A stretch of DNA of 64,000 bases from an uncultured Paracoccaceae bacterium. Lineage in GTDB: Bacteria; Pseudomonadota; Alphaproteobacteria; Rhodobacterales; Rhodobacteraceae. Position numbers and translations under genes: made by a program. Position 1 is the stretch's first letter, and every line of letters begins with the position of its first letter. The notes below the pieces were generated by a model. It did not search any database and was not told where the DNA came from. It saw only the letters and a program-made list of their open reading frames with translations. Positions 9,045 through 17,673 of the stretch are shown piece after piece. The stretch lies in the NCBI GenBank assembly GCA_937864535.1, contig CALMJS010000034.1, forward strand, positions 21,775-85,774, written 5' to 3'.

Positions 9045-9860
9045 ATGACGATGCAGGATTTGGCCCACCGCGGGCTCGTGCTACTGGGCTGTGGCAAAAT
9101 GGGGTCGGCGATGTTGGCGGGCTGGCTCAAATCCGGCCTTCCGGCGGAATCGGTCTGGGTCAATGATCCCCATCCCAGCGAGTGGTTGTCGGCGCAGGGC
9201 GTGAACCTGAACGTGGACCTGCCGCCCAGCCCCGCGATTGTGCTGATCGCTGTGAAACCGCAGATGATGGCGGCGGCTCTGCCCAGTTTGCAGGCCTTGG
9301 GCAATGGGACCACGCTGTTCCTGTCGGTCGCGGCGGGGATTTCAATCGGCACCTACGAGGCCATGCTGGGCGACCAGACCCCCATCGTCCGCGCAATGCC
9401 CAACACGCCGGCGGCAGTCGGTCGCGGGATTTCGGCGATCATCGGCAATGCCCGCGCGACAGAGGCGCATCTATCCCTCGCGCAAGAGTTGCTAGGGGCG
9501 GTCGGTCAGGTTGTCCGTCTAGCCGACGAAGGGCAGATGGACGCCGTGACCGGGCTGTCAGGCTCTGGTCCGGCCTATGTGTTCCACATGATCGAGGCGA
9601 TGGCCGCCGCAGGCGAGGCGCAGGGTCTGTCCCCTGATCTGGCTATGGCGCTGGCCAAGGCGACCGTAGCAGGCGCTGGCGCGCTGGCAGAACAATCGGA
9701 CGATAGCCCCAGCCAACTGAGGATCAATGTCACCAGCCCCAATGGCACCACGCAGGCCGCGCTGGAGGTGCTGATGGACGCGCAGAACGGTCTGCCTCCG
9801 CTGATGGCGCGGGCGATCGCGCGCGCAACTGATCGCAGCAAGGAACTGTCCCGTGGATGA
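9045..9860 (+). CDS. proC: Pyrroline-5-carboxylate reductase
   Basis: 271 aa. It catalyses the last step of proline synthesis, NAD(P)H-dependent reduction of pyrroline-5-carboxylate. Motifs: nucleotide-binding GCGKMGSAM near the N-terminus, AMPNTPAAVGRG in the middle, and the family signature LSGSGPAYVF. ATG 9045 has AAGGGG upstream; the open frame extends further 5' but that part overlaps ybjN and has no family similarity. The 3' end overlaps the next gene by 8 bp. Confidence 0.93.
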   Translation: MTMQDLAHRGLVLLGCGKMGSAMLAGWLKSGLPAESVWVNDPHPSEWLSAQGVNLNVDLPPSPAIVLIAVKPQMMAAALPSLQALGNGTTLFLSVAAGISIGTYEAMLGDQTPIVRAMPNTPAAVGRGISAIIGNARATEAHLSLAQELLGAVGQVVRLADEGQMDAVTGLSGSGPAYVFHMIEAMAAAGEAQGLSPDLAMALAKATVAGAGALAEQSDDSPSQLRINVTSPNGTTQAALEVLMDAQNGLPPLMARAIARATDRSKELSRG

Positions 9861-10191
9861 CATCAGCTATGATGATTTCGTAAAGGTCGATATCCGTGTG
9901 GGCCGCGTGGTCCGTGCCGAACCCTATCCAGAGGCCCGCAAACCCGCGATCAAGATGTGGATCGATTTCGGAGGCGAGATCGGCGAACGTCAAAGCTCGG
10001 CTCAGGTGACGGCGCATTATACGCCGGAGACCCTGATCGGGAAACAGGTGATGGCGGTCGTGAATTTTCCGCCGCGCCAAATCGGAAAGTTCATGTCGCA
10101 GGTTTTGGTTCTGGGGCTGCCGGATCAAAATGGCGATGTTGTTTTGATTGGGCCGGATATGGTTGTTCCGGTCGGGGGGAGGATGCATTGA
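9853..10191 (+). CDS. tRNA-binding-domain protein, CsaA-like
   Basis: 112 aa, a stand-alone tRNA-binding OB-fold domain like CsaA/YgjH: DFVKVDIRVGRVVRAE at the start and VNFPPRQIGKFMSQVLVLG in the second half. CsaA has been proposed as an export chaperone; the domain family binds tRNA. The only sensible start is GTG 9853, inside proC, giving an 8-bp overlap. Its stop overlaps the TTG start of the next gene. Three metabolically unrelated genes are therefore translationally linked. Confidence 0.85.
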   Translation: MDDISYDDFVKVDIRVGRVVRAEPYPEARKPAIKMWIDFGGEIGERQSSAQVTAHYTPETLIGKQVMAVVNFPPRQIGKFMSQVLVLGLPDQNGDVVLIGPDMVVPVGGRMH

Positions 10192-11135
10192 AGAAATTGC
10201 TGATCACGCGCCGGATTGCTGACCCGGTTCTGGAACAGGCGGCTGCGCTATTCGATTTGACGATCCATGAGGGCGGCCCGCTGACCGCCGCGCAGGCGGC
10301 GCAGGCGATGCAGGACTATGACGCCATCTTGCCGACTTTGGGCGATGATTTTTCTGCGGCGGCGTTTTCGGGCGATCTGCGGTGCAAAATGCTGGGCAAC
10401 TTCGGCGTCGGCTATAACCACATCGATGCGGCGGCGGCCGCCGCGGCCGGGGTCATCGTGTCGAATACGCCGGACGTGCTGACCGATGCCACCGCCGATA
10501 TCGGCATGATGTTGATCATGATGACCGCCCGCCGCGCGGGCGAGGGCGAGCGGATGGTCCGCGCTGGCAAGTGGGAGGGCTTTGGTCCCAAGGTCGGGCT
10601 GGGCACGCATGTCACCGGCAAGACCGTCGGGATCGTCGGCATGGGGCGCATCGGTCAGGCGGTGGCCCGTCGCTGTCACTTTGGCTTTGGCATGAACGTA
10701 CTGTTCTATAACCGCAGCCCCAAAGAGGTCGATTTCCCGGCCAGCCAGATCAGCGATCTGCACGATCTGATGGGCGCGGTTGATTTCGTTGTGGTAACGG
10801 TCCCCGGTGGCGCCGAAAACCGCTATCTGGTCAGCGCAGCAGCCTTGGCCGCGATGCAGCCGCACGGCATTTTCGTCAATATCGCGCGGGGCGAGGTGGT
10901 GGATGAACCGGCGCTGATCGACGCGCTAGAGTGCGGCGCGATTGCGGGCGCGGGCCTCGATGTCTATGAACATGAGCCCTATGTACCCGAACGTCTGCGT
11001 GCGCTGGAAAACTGCGTGCTGCTGCCGCACTTGGGCTCTGCCACGGTTGAAACCCGGCAGGCGATGGGCCAGATGGCGCTGGACAACATCATCGCCTGGG
11101 CCGAGGGTGAAAACCCGCCGCAGCGGGTCAACTGA
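10188..11135 (+). CDS. D-2-hydroxyacid dehydrogenase (glyoxylate/hydroxypyruvate reductase type)
   Basis: 315 aa with start TTG 10188, sharing TTGA with the previous stop; the longer upstream frame is only read-through over the tRNA-binding gene. Motifs: NAD-binding VGIVGMGRIGQAVARR, the NIARGEVVDEPALIDAL signature, and a catalytic His near the end (LLPHLGSAT). It probably reduces glyoxylate or hydroxypyruvate; the exact substrate cannot be read from sequence. It converges directly on folC with no spacer. Confidence 0.87.
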   Translation: MKKLLITRRIADPVLEQAAALFDLTIHEGGPLTAAQAAQAMQDYDAILPTLGDDFSAAAFSGDLRCKMLGNFGVGYNHIDAAAAAAAGVIVSNTPDVLTDATADIGMMLIMMTARRAGEGERMVRAGKWEGFGPKVGLGTHVTGKTVGIVGMGRIGQAVARRCHFGFGMNVLFYNRSPKEVDFPASQISDLHDLMGAVDFVVVTVPGGAENRYLVSAAALAAMQPHGIFVNIARGEVVDEPALIDALECGAIAGAGLDVYEHEPYVPERLRALENCVLLPHLGSATVETRQAMGQMALDNIIAWAEGENPPQRVN

Positions 11136-12404
11136 TCACCCGTTATCGCGCAGGACGGTTCCCGCCAGATACAGCGACCCGCAGATCAAAATGCGGGCGT
11201 TTGGCGTCCGGGCGGTAATCGCCTGAACGGCGTCCATGACGGTTTCGGCCTCGGCCACATGGGCAAACCCGGCGTGACGTGCTGCCTCGGCGGTGATGTC
11301 GGCGGGCAGGGTGTTTTTTTCGCCGGGGATAGAGACGGCGGTCAGGCTGCCCGATTGCGTGGCCAGCGGACGCAAGTACCCACCGATATCCTTGGTGTTC
11401 AGCATGCCGCAAATCAGATGGGTCGGACGGTCCTTCATCGCTGCCAGCGTGGCGGCGACGGCCTCGCCCCCGGCGGGGTTGTGACCACCGTCGAGCCAGA
11501 GTTCACAGTCCCGAGCGGCCTCGACCAAGGGGCCATGGCGCAGCCGCTGCATCCGGGCGGGCCATTCGGCACGGGTGACGGCGGCCTCGCAGGCGGCGTC
11601 GTCCTGACCGAGGTGGCGCAGGGCCGCAATCGCGGCACCGGCGTTCTGGATCTGGTGCGGGCCGGGCAGGTTCGGCAGCGGCAGGTCCAGCAGTCCGCGG
11701 TCGTCCTGATAGATCAAACGCCCGTTCTCGGCATAGCTGTGCCAGTGCTGGCCATAGGCAATCAGCGGCGCATTCAGTCGCTGGGCAGTCGCTTCGATCA
11801 CATCCATGGCGTCGTCCTGCTGGGGACCAACCACGCAGGGCACGCCGCGTTTGATGATGCCCGCCTTTGCAACGGTGATCTCGGCCAAGGTGTCGCCAAG
11901 GTACTGTTGATGGTCGATCGACACCGGCGTGATGATGGTCAGCGCGGGGTTCGAAAACACGTTGGTCGCATCGAACAGGCCGCCCAGCCCGACCTCTAGC
12001 AGTGTGTAATCGGCAGGCACGCGGGCAAAGGCCAAGAGCGCCGCCGCGGTCGTCACCTCAAAAAAGGTGATGTTTTCGCCGCCATTCAGCCGTTCACATT
12101 CATCCAGCACAGCCATCAGATTGGCCTCGGTGGTCAGTTCGCCCGCCAGACGGATGCGTTCGTGGAACCGTGCCAGATGGGGCGAGGTATAGGCGTGGAC
12201 CTTTTTTCCGGCGGATTCCAGTCCGGCGCGGATCATCGCCTGCGTTGATCCTTTGCCGTTGGTGCCCGCGATGTGGATGATCGGCGGAATGCGGTCCTGC
12301 GGATTGCCCAGCTTGGGCAGCAGGCTGTGCATCCGGTCCAGCGTCAGATCGATCACCTTTGGGTGCAGGCCCATCAGCCGTTCCAGAACGATGTCAGAGG
12401 TCAT
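11136..12404 (-). CDS. folC: Dihydrofolate synthase / folylpolyglutamate synthase
   Basis: 422 aa. It adds glutamate to dihydropteroate and folates using ATP. The P-loop is HIAGTNGKGST and a second motif is LLEVGLGGLFDATN; the Mur-ligase C-terminal domain carries LWLDGGHNPAGG. The frame extends to 12494, but ATG 12404 (MTSDIVLERLM) matches the family start and has GGAG a few bases upstream. It is last in a minus-strand unit with accD, 170 bp after it. accD-folC adjacency is common across proteobacteria. Confidence 0.93.
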   Translation of the reverse strand: MTSDIVLERLMGLHPKVIDLTLDRMHSLLPKLGNPQDRIPPIIHIAGTNGKGSTQAMIRAGLESAGKKVHAYTSPHLARFHERIRLAGELTTEANLMAVLDECERLNGGENITFFEVTTAAALLAFARVPADYTLLEVGLGGLFDATNVFSNPALTIITPVSIDHQQYLGDTLAEITVAKAGIIKRGVPCVVGPQQDDAMDVIEATAQRLNAPLIAYGQHWHSYAENGRLIYQDDRGLLDLPLPNLPGPHQIQNAGAAIAALRHLGQDDAACEAAVTRAEWPARMQRLRHGPLVEAARDCELWLDGGHNPAGGEAVAATLAAMKDRPTHLICGMLNTKDIGGYLRPLATQSGSLTAVSIPGEKNTLPADITAEAARHAGFAHVAEAETVMDAVQAITARTPNARILICGSLYLAGTVLRDNG

Positions 12405-12573
12405 CCATCTCTCCGCGAGTAGGGCAGTCGTGCCCGGATTTTGGGTCGTCGTTCGCCGCAGATTGTCAGCGATTGCTGGCTCAGGGTGTGCCATCTGCGG
12501 CGCACCAGTCCCGAGTTACGTCATCGCGGATCGGGCTGGTGCGGTAAGCTGGGGGTGGCGCCGGTTACTTGGC

Positions 12574-13485
12574 CTACGGTGCCGGAGTGTCCCCGGCAGG
12601 GGCGGCCGGCACGGGCAGATCGGCGATGACCAGTGCGTCCAGACCCATCATCATGCGGATGATCGATGCCAGTTCCACCTTGAGCTTGCCGCGGGGGGTA
12701 ACGCGGTCCAGCATCCCGTGATCCAGCAGATATTCCGACCGCTGGAACCCTTCGGGCAGTTTTTCGCGGATCGTCTGTTCGATGACGCGGGGGCCGGCAA
12801 AACAGATCAGCGCGTTGGGTTCGGCGATCTGGACATCGCCCAGCATCGCATAAGAGGCCGTCACGCCGCCGGTGGTTGGGTGGGTCAGTACGACGATGTA
12901 GGGCAGGCCTGCTTCCTTGAGCATGTTGACCGCGATGGTGGTGCGCGGCATCTGCATCAGGGATAGAATGCCCTCTTGCATACGGGCGCCACCAGCAGCG
13001 GAAAACAGCACCAAGGGACGGCCGAGTTTCACAGCCTCTTCGGCGGCGGCGACGATGGCGTTGCCGACATACATCGACATCGACCCGCCCATAAAGCTGA
13101 AGTCCTGCGCAGCGGCGACGATCGGCGTGCGATAGATTTCGCCGGTGGCGACCAGCATCGCTTCTTTCTCGCCGGTGTTTTTCTGCGAGGCCTTCATCCG
13201 CTCGGTATATTTTTTCTGGTCGCGGAATTTCAGCGGGTCTTCGATCGGTTCGGGGACCTTGACCTCTGTAAACACACCGCCATCGAACATCGCGGTAAAC
13301 CGTGCGCGGGGGGTGATCCCCATATGGTGGCCGCAGTTCGTGCAGACGTTCTGATTGTCCGCCAGTTCGCGGTGGAACAGCATCGTTCCGCATTCGTCAC
13401 ATTTCGTCCAAAGATTCTCCGGGACCTCGCGACGAGAGAAAAGCGAGTTGATCGTCGGACGGACGTAGTTGGTGATCCAGTTCAT
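12574..13485 (-). CDS. accD: Acetyl-CoA carboxylase carboxyltransferase beta subunit
   Basis: 303 aa. It makes malonyl-CoA together with AccA for fatty acid synthesis in the cytoplasm. The N-terminal zinc ribbon is CDECG...CTNCG (residues ~33-55), followed by the crotonase-fold carboxyltransferase domain ([32 protein letters not shown]). AGAGG precedes the ATG. Sixty bases separate it from the CPBP gene upstream. Confidence 0.96.
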   Translation of the reverse strand: MNWITNYVRPTINSLFSRREVPENLWTKCDECGTMLFHRELADNQNVCTNCGHHMGITPRARFTAMFDGGVFTEVKVPEPIEDPLKFRDQKKYTERMKASQKNTGEKEAMLVATGEIYRTPIVAAAQDFSFMGGSMSMYVGNAIVAAAEEAVKLGRPLVLFSAAGGARMQEGILSLMQMPRTTIAVNMLKEAGLPYIVVLTHPTTGGVTASYAMLGDVQIAEPNALICFAGPRVIEQTIREKLPEGFQRSEYLLDHGMLDRVTPRGKLKVELASIIRMMMGLDALVIADLPVPAAPAGDTPAP

Positions 13486-13544
13486 GCCGGGCGCCTCTGT
13501 TCACAATTGACCCCCGAAATAAGCTGGGGCGCAGAGAATTGCAA

Positions 13545-14462
13545 TCAACGCCTGATCGCAACCCGCGCAGAGAGCCAAAGAGTTCCGACCCGAATGCTGC
13601 AATCGATCAGGATATAGATCAAAATCCCGATCCCGATGGGCGAAAACAGATCGTCGAGCCCCAGTTCGCTGGCCGGGGGCGCCGGGGCGAGCATCAGCGC
13701 GAGGCCGGACATCGGCGCGCCCTGCACGTTAAGCAGCAAAATCGGCAGCGCATTGATCCCCAGATGCAGGCCGATGGCAGGACCCAGCGTGCCGTGGCGC
13801 GCCGTCAGGTCCGCCAGTGCGAGGCCCAAGGCCGTCGCCCAAATCGCCCAGAATAGCCCCAGTAGCGGATCATCGGCGTTCAGCGCGTGCGGAATCCCGA
13901 ACAGCAGCGCCGGACAGACCTGCCAAACCCACCGTGACCGCGATAGCGCGCCCAGTTGCTGGATCAGATAGCCGCGAAAAATCAGTTCTTCGGCGCTGAC
14001 CTGAACCAAGAGCAGGGGCAGGGCAATGATCACGGTCAGTATCCAGCCCAGCCCGTGTTGGCTGTCCGCGATGGTCTGCGTCCATGGCGGGAAAAACACC
14101 GCCACGGCTGAGATCGCCAGAACAGCGGGAAAAACCCTGACGAAGGCCTCTGCGCCGAGGACAGGATGGCCCAGCACGGACATCAGGCTACGACCGTGCA
14201 GCCAGCGCAAAACCACTGCAAGGGCGAAAATCTGGCCGCTGGTCAGCGCGAGCAAGGTTAGGACCGCGCCGCGCGACGATCCCTGTTCCAGCGCGTTCTG
14301 GGCGGTGTCAGAAAGAATGAGCCGCAGGATCAGCGGCAGGGCGATATAGTAGAATCCGCCTATCAGGCCGATCCCCAAAACGGTGCGCCAAAGGGCCGTC
14401 GCGGGTCCAGCCAAGGCGATAAACCGATCAAAAGGTAGGACATTGCGGACTGGCGTTGACAT
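13545..14462 (-). CDS. CPBP-family intramembrane protease
   Basis: 305 aa with about eight hydrophobic segments. The CPBP/Abi (type II CAAX prenyl endopeptidase-like) motifs are visible: EELIFRG (EExxxR), then FGIPHALN and a later GLHLGINALP. It is an integral membrane protein whose substrate is unknown. No clear Shine-Dalgarno precedes ATG 14462, so a later start is possible. It is divergent from the lipoprotein at 14566, with a ~100-bp shared promoter region, and precedes accD on the same strand. Confidence 0.85.
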   Translation of the reverse strand: MSTPVRNVLPFDRFIALAGPATALWRTVLGIGLIGGFYYIALPLILRLILSDTAQNALEQGSSRGAVLTLLALTSGQIFALAVVLRWLHGRSLMSVLGHPVLGAEAFVRVFPAVLAISAVAVFFPPWTQTIADSQHGLGWILTVIIALPLLLVQVSAEELIFRGYLIQQLGALSRSRWVWQVCPALLFGIPHALNADDPLLGLFWAIWATALGLALADLTARHGTLGPAIGLHLGINALPILLLNVQGAPMSGLALMLAPAPPASELGLDDLFSPIGIGILIYILIDCSIRVGTLWLSARVAIRR

Positions 14463-14565
14463 GTGCGGACACTACGATGGTATGGACGGGCTGGCAATCT
14501 ACGTGCATCAGGGTTGTTCCAATTGGAAACCTGCCGTAAATCAGGGCAAATGCCTCGGGGGGACT

Positions 14566-15162
14566 ATGACGCGCCTACGACCAACATTGATCTGTTTGGC
14601 CCTGTCGGCGGCTGCCTTGTCCGGCTGTTCCAGCGCCGGTTTGCCCCTGATTTTCAACGGCAAGACCGAACTGGCCGTTCTGGACGGGCGCGATACGGTC
14701 CATGCCCCGGACGGCTATTGCGTCGCGCCGCGCGCCAGTCGCCCTGCTGACGGGTTCGTGGTTATTGCGCCCTGTAACGTGCTGGCCCGCACGGGTCTGA
14801 CGCCGACGATCCCCGGACTGATTACCGTACAGGTCGGCCCAGACGGGTCTGCGGCGGTGACCGGCAACGAGGACGCCTTGGCCGAATTGCTGGCACAGGA
14901 CGAAGGGCGCGCACTCTTGGCCGTCGATGGCAACCCCGCAACCATCGTTGTCACCGTCAGCGAGGCCTATGAGGGCCACGTCGAGGTGTTCTTTAGTGAC
15001 GGTACGCCGTCGTTTATCCTCGGGCTTCAGCCAGATGAGTGGCGGGCGTTCCTCGATCGTGGCGGGCGGATGGTGACGATTGCGGTCCGCGGCTATCAAT
15101 ATCGGCCGATCACGCCCTCCGAAGGATTGGCGCTGTTGCGGTTGGCGCTCTCGGCCCTCTGA
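14566..15162 (+). CDS. Hypothetical lipoprotein
   Basis: 198 aa. A lipoprotein signal ends LSGC with the lipidated Cys at residue 21 (MTRLRPTLICLALSAAALSGC pattern). The mature part contains GYCVAPRAS and a run of small-residue segments but no enzyme motif I recognise. The start is ATG 14566, with a G-rich ribosome site just before it; the frame open further upstream has no support and overlaps the CPBP start. Function unknown, anchored in the inner or outer membrane. Confidence 0.7.
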   Translation: MTRLRPTLICLALSAAALSGCSSAGLPLIFNGKTELAVLDGRDTVHAPDGYCVAPRASRPADGFVVIAPCNVLARTGLTPTIPGLITVQVGPDGSAAVTGNEDALAELLAQDEGRALLAVDGNPATIVVTVSEAYEGHVEVFFSDGTPSFILGLQPDEWRAFLDRGGRMVTIAVRGYQYRPITPSEGLALLRLALSAL

Positions 15163-15255
15163 GGGGGCTGTTTGAAGCAGCTTCGGGTTGACGTTCGAGG
15201 CGCAACCCGCCACACCTTTCATGATGCGATTTTTGCTAAAGAGTGATTTGCGGCG

Positions 15256-16011
15256 ATGGGTTGGCTGAGTCGAATGTCCTATCGGGCGATCGTTAAGGGT
15301 GCCTCCCGATCCTTGCGCCATGCGCGTCGATCGCCACTGTCCGAATTGCGTGACGTTCAGGATCAGGTCCATATCGCGCGGCTCTTGGTGTCCGAACTCT
15401 ATACTCTGGCAGAGCGGCGCTTGGCGCTGCCGGTGCTGTGGTCCGATAAATTCCCGCGGCCCCGTGGGACCGATTGGTCGTGGCGGCCCGAGCTTTGGCG
15501 TGGCCCGCTCCATGAGCGCGGCATCGTCGCGGACAGCCCGTCGAATGTGCTCAGCCATGAGGTCGCGCTATTCCATGATTGCAACGCCGCCGAGGTGTTG
15601 CTGCGGCAGGTCCGCAATACCGGCGAAGCGGATCTGGCTGCCTTTGGTCTGGTCATCGAAGTGTTCCAGTTCTCTGGATCGTATCTGTCTACGGCGATCA
15701 CATTGCCCGCAGAGGCGTGTCAGGGCCTGCTCAAACGGCATCTGGTCCGGGTAGATACGGTCATCGATATGGAATCCCCGCGCGAGATTTACGCGCGGTT
15801 GAATATTCAACACGGCCCGAACGTCGAACAATTGGTGCGGGAACTGCCTAAATCGGGGTCGCAAACCATCGAATTCGATCTGGCCTATTCAGACCTGAAC
15901 GAAAAGCGGATCGAGAAAATCTGGCTCGACCTGATTTTTGATCGCCCGCATATGAACCGGATCGTCGTGCGCGATCTGACCTTTTGCCGCTATCCGCGCG
16001 CCGAACTCTAA
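15256..16011 (+). CDS. DUF6478-like conserved protein
   Basis: 251 aa soluble protein with Arg-rich N-terminus, then WRPELWRGPL, DCNAAEVLLRQVRN and a C-terminal segment naming a conserved RPHMNRIVVRDL. From memory it corresponds to the Rhodobacterales family catalogued as DUF6478; no function is known. The upstream SD is weak (GTGA). The following gene starts 9 bp after its stop, so the two probably form an operon. Confidence 0.7.
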   Translation: MGWLSRMSYRAIVKGASRSLRHARRSPLSELRDVQDQVHIARLLVSELYTLAERRLALPVLWSDKFPRPRGTDWSWRPELWRGPLHERGIVADSPSNVLSHEVALFHDCNAAEVLLRQVRNTGEADLAAFGLVIEVFQFSGSYLSTAITLPAEACQGLLKRHLVRVDTVIDMESPREIYARLNIQHGPNVEQLVRELPKSGSQTIEFDLAYSDLNEKRIEKIWLDLIFDRPHMNRIVVRDLTFCRYPRAEL

Positions 16012-16020
16012 GGAATGTCA

Positions 16021-16377
16021 ATGTCACGGTCGCACCTCACCAAACTGCGCATGTCCAACGGCGTCTGGCACGGTCTACTGACCGGGGCGGGCGATGAGGC
16101 GAGCGTTGTTGTGACCCATTTGGGGGCTGAACTGCCGGGGGTGATCCTCACCCGGACGGATGAGGGCCATGAGGTAAGCGTTCCGATCCCGGCGGCCAGT
16201 TTGTCGGATGGGGTACAGACATTTGTGCTGACAGATGGCCAAACCGGGCAGGTTTTGACCAGTTTCGCGATTTTGTGTGGTGATGTTCTCGACCAGGACC
16301 TGAGGGTAAGGGTCGATCTGTTGCGCCAAGAGCTTGAACTGCTGAAACGTGCCTTCCGGCGGCAATTCGCGGATTAG
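16021..16377 (+). CDS. Hypothetical protein, coupled to DUF6478-like gene
   Basis: 118 aa, beta-rich (VWHGLLTGAGDEASVVVTHL) with a C-terminal amphipathic helix (LLRQELELLKRAF). I do not recognise a family. AAGGA is 6 bases before ATG 16021, so that start is preferred over ATG 16015. The first 110 residues look like a small beta domain; the C-terminal helix could mediate pairing with the neighbour. It overlaps the 3' end of tdk by 4 bp in convergent orientation. Confidence 0.65.
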   Translation: MSRSHLTKLRMSNGVWHGLLTGAGDEASVVVTHLGAELPGVILTRTDEGHEVSVPIPAASLSDGVQTFVLTDGQTGQVLTSFAILCGDVLDQDLRVRVDLLRQELELLKRAFRRQFAD

Positions 16378-16955
16378 TGATCCCCTACGGCAATACGCCA
16401 GTGTTTGCGACACAATGACAGGTAGCGATCATTGCCGCCGATGCTGACCTGTGCGCCGTCCGTCACAACCTTGCCGGTTTCGTCCTTGCGCACGACCATC
16501 GTTGCCTTTTTCCCGCAATGACAAATGGTGCGCACCTCGCGCATTTCGTCAGCCAAGGCCAGCAGAGCGGCAGAACCGGGGAACAACTTGCCCTGAAAAT
16601 CCACGCGCAGCCCGTAGCACATCACCGGGATTTTCAGGTCGTCAACAACACGTGCCAATTGCCAGACCTGATCGGCGGTCAGGAATTGTGCCTCATCCAC
16701 AAAAATACAGGCGCAGGGACCCTCGGCCAGACGGCGTCCAATCGTCGCATAGAGATCGGTGTCGGCGGCATAAGTGTCGGCGGCGGCGCTGATTCCAATC
16801 CGGCTGGCGATTTTGCCCTGACCGGCGCGGTCATCGAACCGCGCCGTCAGCAGATAGGTCTGCATCCCGCGTTCGATATAGTTATAGCTGGCTTGCAACA
16901 GGATCGTCGACTTGCCCGCGTTCATGGTCGAGTAGTTGAAGTAAAGCTTTGCCAT
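16374..16955 (-). CDS. tdk: Thymidine kinase
   Basis: 193 aa, the usual bacterial TK1-like size. It phosphorylates thymidine with ATP in nucleoside salvage. The Walker A is STMNAGKST (residues 9-17), Walker B-like CIFVDEAQFL, and four zinc ligands are in ICHCGKK and LCRKHW plus flanking residues. ATG 16955 matches the family N-terminus MAKLYFNYS; the open frame extends 144 bp upstream but through a tRNA-like element. The leader is unusual (see 16985-17080). Confidence 0.94.
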   Translation of the reverse strand: MAKLYFNYSTMNAGKSTILLQASYNYIERGMQTYLLTARFDDRAGQGKIASRIGISAAADTYAADTDLYATIGRRLAEGPCACIFVDEAQFLTADQVWQLARVVDDLKIPVMCYGLRVDFQGKLFPGSAALLALADEMREVRTICHCGKKATMVVRKDETGKVVTDGAQVSIGGNDRYLSLCRKHWRIAVGDH

Positions 16956-16984
16956 GTTGCACGGATACCCAGCCCTGCCGTCGG

Positions 16985-17080
16985 TCGCAAGTCCGCAAGA
17001 GCCCCCGATTGGGCAGAAGTCTTGGCTTGCGCGTCGGGGATGGGACCGCACGCTCTGCCAATTGGGGCTACTTCTGCCCA
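16985..17080 (-). other. tRNA-like element / long inverted repeat in tdk leader
   Basis: On the minus strand an 11-base inverted repeat TGGGCAGAAGT...ACTTCTGCCCA (17080-17070 with 17020-17010) encloses a segment TAGCCCCAATTGGCAGAGCG that copies a tRNA D-arm (T8-A9, then the AxTTGGCA loop and GAGC). I cannot fold a normal anticodon arm or T-arm (no GTTCGANTC), so this is not a canonical tRNA. It may be a degenerate tRNA, a tRNA-like RNA or a structured tdk leader. It lies 30-125 bp upstream of tdk in the same orientation. Confidence 0.45.
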
Positions 17081-17099
17081 GCAGGCTATCTACCCGCAT

Positions 17100-17138
17100 C
17101 CTGTTATATCGGGGTCACCTCTCGTCAGAGGAAACAGG
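17100..17138. other. Nested hairpin in tdk/regulator spacer
   Basis: The outer arms CCTGTT (17100-17105) and AACAGG (17133-17138) enclose an inner CCTCT-CGTC-AGAGG hairpin (17118-17131). It lies between the tRNA-like element and the dyad before the 17227 gene. It could be part of a transcript leader on either strand; no function can be assigned. Confidence 0.4.
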
Positions 17139-17172
17139 ATGTAAACTGGGTAACAGATTCCACTATTGAGGG

Positions 17173-17202
17173 TAGGGGGAATGTGGGAGTAATTTCCCCC
17201 TA
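17173..17202. promoter_or_regulatory. Dyad upstream of putative regulator
   Basis: TAGGGGGAA (17173-17181) and TTCCCCCTA (17194-17202) form a perfect 9-bp inverted repeat with a 12-base spacer, centred about 40 bp before GTG 17227. A dyad this close to a small putative DNA-binding gene is a reasonable autoregulatory operator, but this is inference. Confidence 0.4.
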
Positions 17203-17226
17203 TGGTAGTATTTGTGTGGTGTCGGT

Positions 17227-17673
17227 GTGACGATTGATGTGCGGCGTAATTTGAAACGGCAGACGGAATTATTGGTCAAAGATGTGGGGATGAAACGCGC
17301 GGTTGAACTGACCGGAAAATCCAAGGCAACATTGGGCCGGTACTATGCGACCGACCCGGAATATGCCGATCGTTTTATGCCGATCAGCGATGTGGTCGCG
17401 CTGGAACAGGCGGCAACTTTCCCCCATGTCACGGCAGCGCTGGCAGAGGCGCAGGGCATGACGCTGACCTCTTTGGAGCAGACAGGCAGCACGACGTTTC
17501 AGGATGCTATGGTCTCGGTGACGCGCCACTTTGCGCGGTTGATTGAATCGCACCTGTCGTCACCGACCCGTCAGGGCCGCTCGAACAATGAAACGGCGCG
17601 TTTGCTGGACGAAATTTCCGCCCTGCAACGCAGTTTGGTGGTTCTGAAGAACAGTCTTGGCGGATCGGACTAG
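17227..17673 (+). CDS. Small putative DNA-binding regulator
   Basis: 148 aa. GTG 17227 (MTIDVRRNLKRQ) is preferred; TTG 17212 is an alternative. The segment MKRAVELTGKSKATLGRYYAT reads like a helix-turn-helix with a recognition-type helix, followed by a Tyr/Asp-rich turn and a helical stretch (SDVVALEQAATFPHVTAALAEAQGM). The C-terminus is helical (ETARLLDEISALQRSL), perhaps for oligomerisation. I do not recognise the family. It overlaps the FabH-like gene by 4 bp in convergent orientation and has a dyad just upstream. Confidence 0.6.
   Translation: MTIDVRRNLKRQTELLVKDVGMKRAVELTGKSKATLGRYYATDPEYADRFMPISDVVALEQAATFPHVTAALAEAQGMTLTSLEQTGSTTFQDAMVSVTRHFARLIESHLSSPTRQGRSNNETARLLDEISALQRSLVVLKNSLGGSD

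Noticed and set aside
16985..17080. Canonical tRNA gene on the minus strand
   Set aside because: The D-arm is tRNA-like, but the anticodon stem does not pair and there is no T-arm; kept as a tRNA-like element only.
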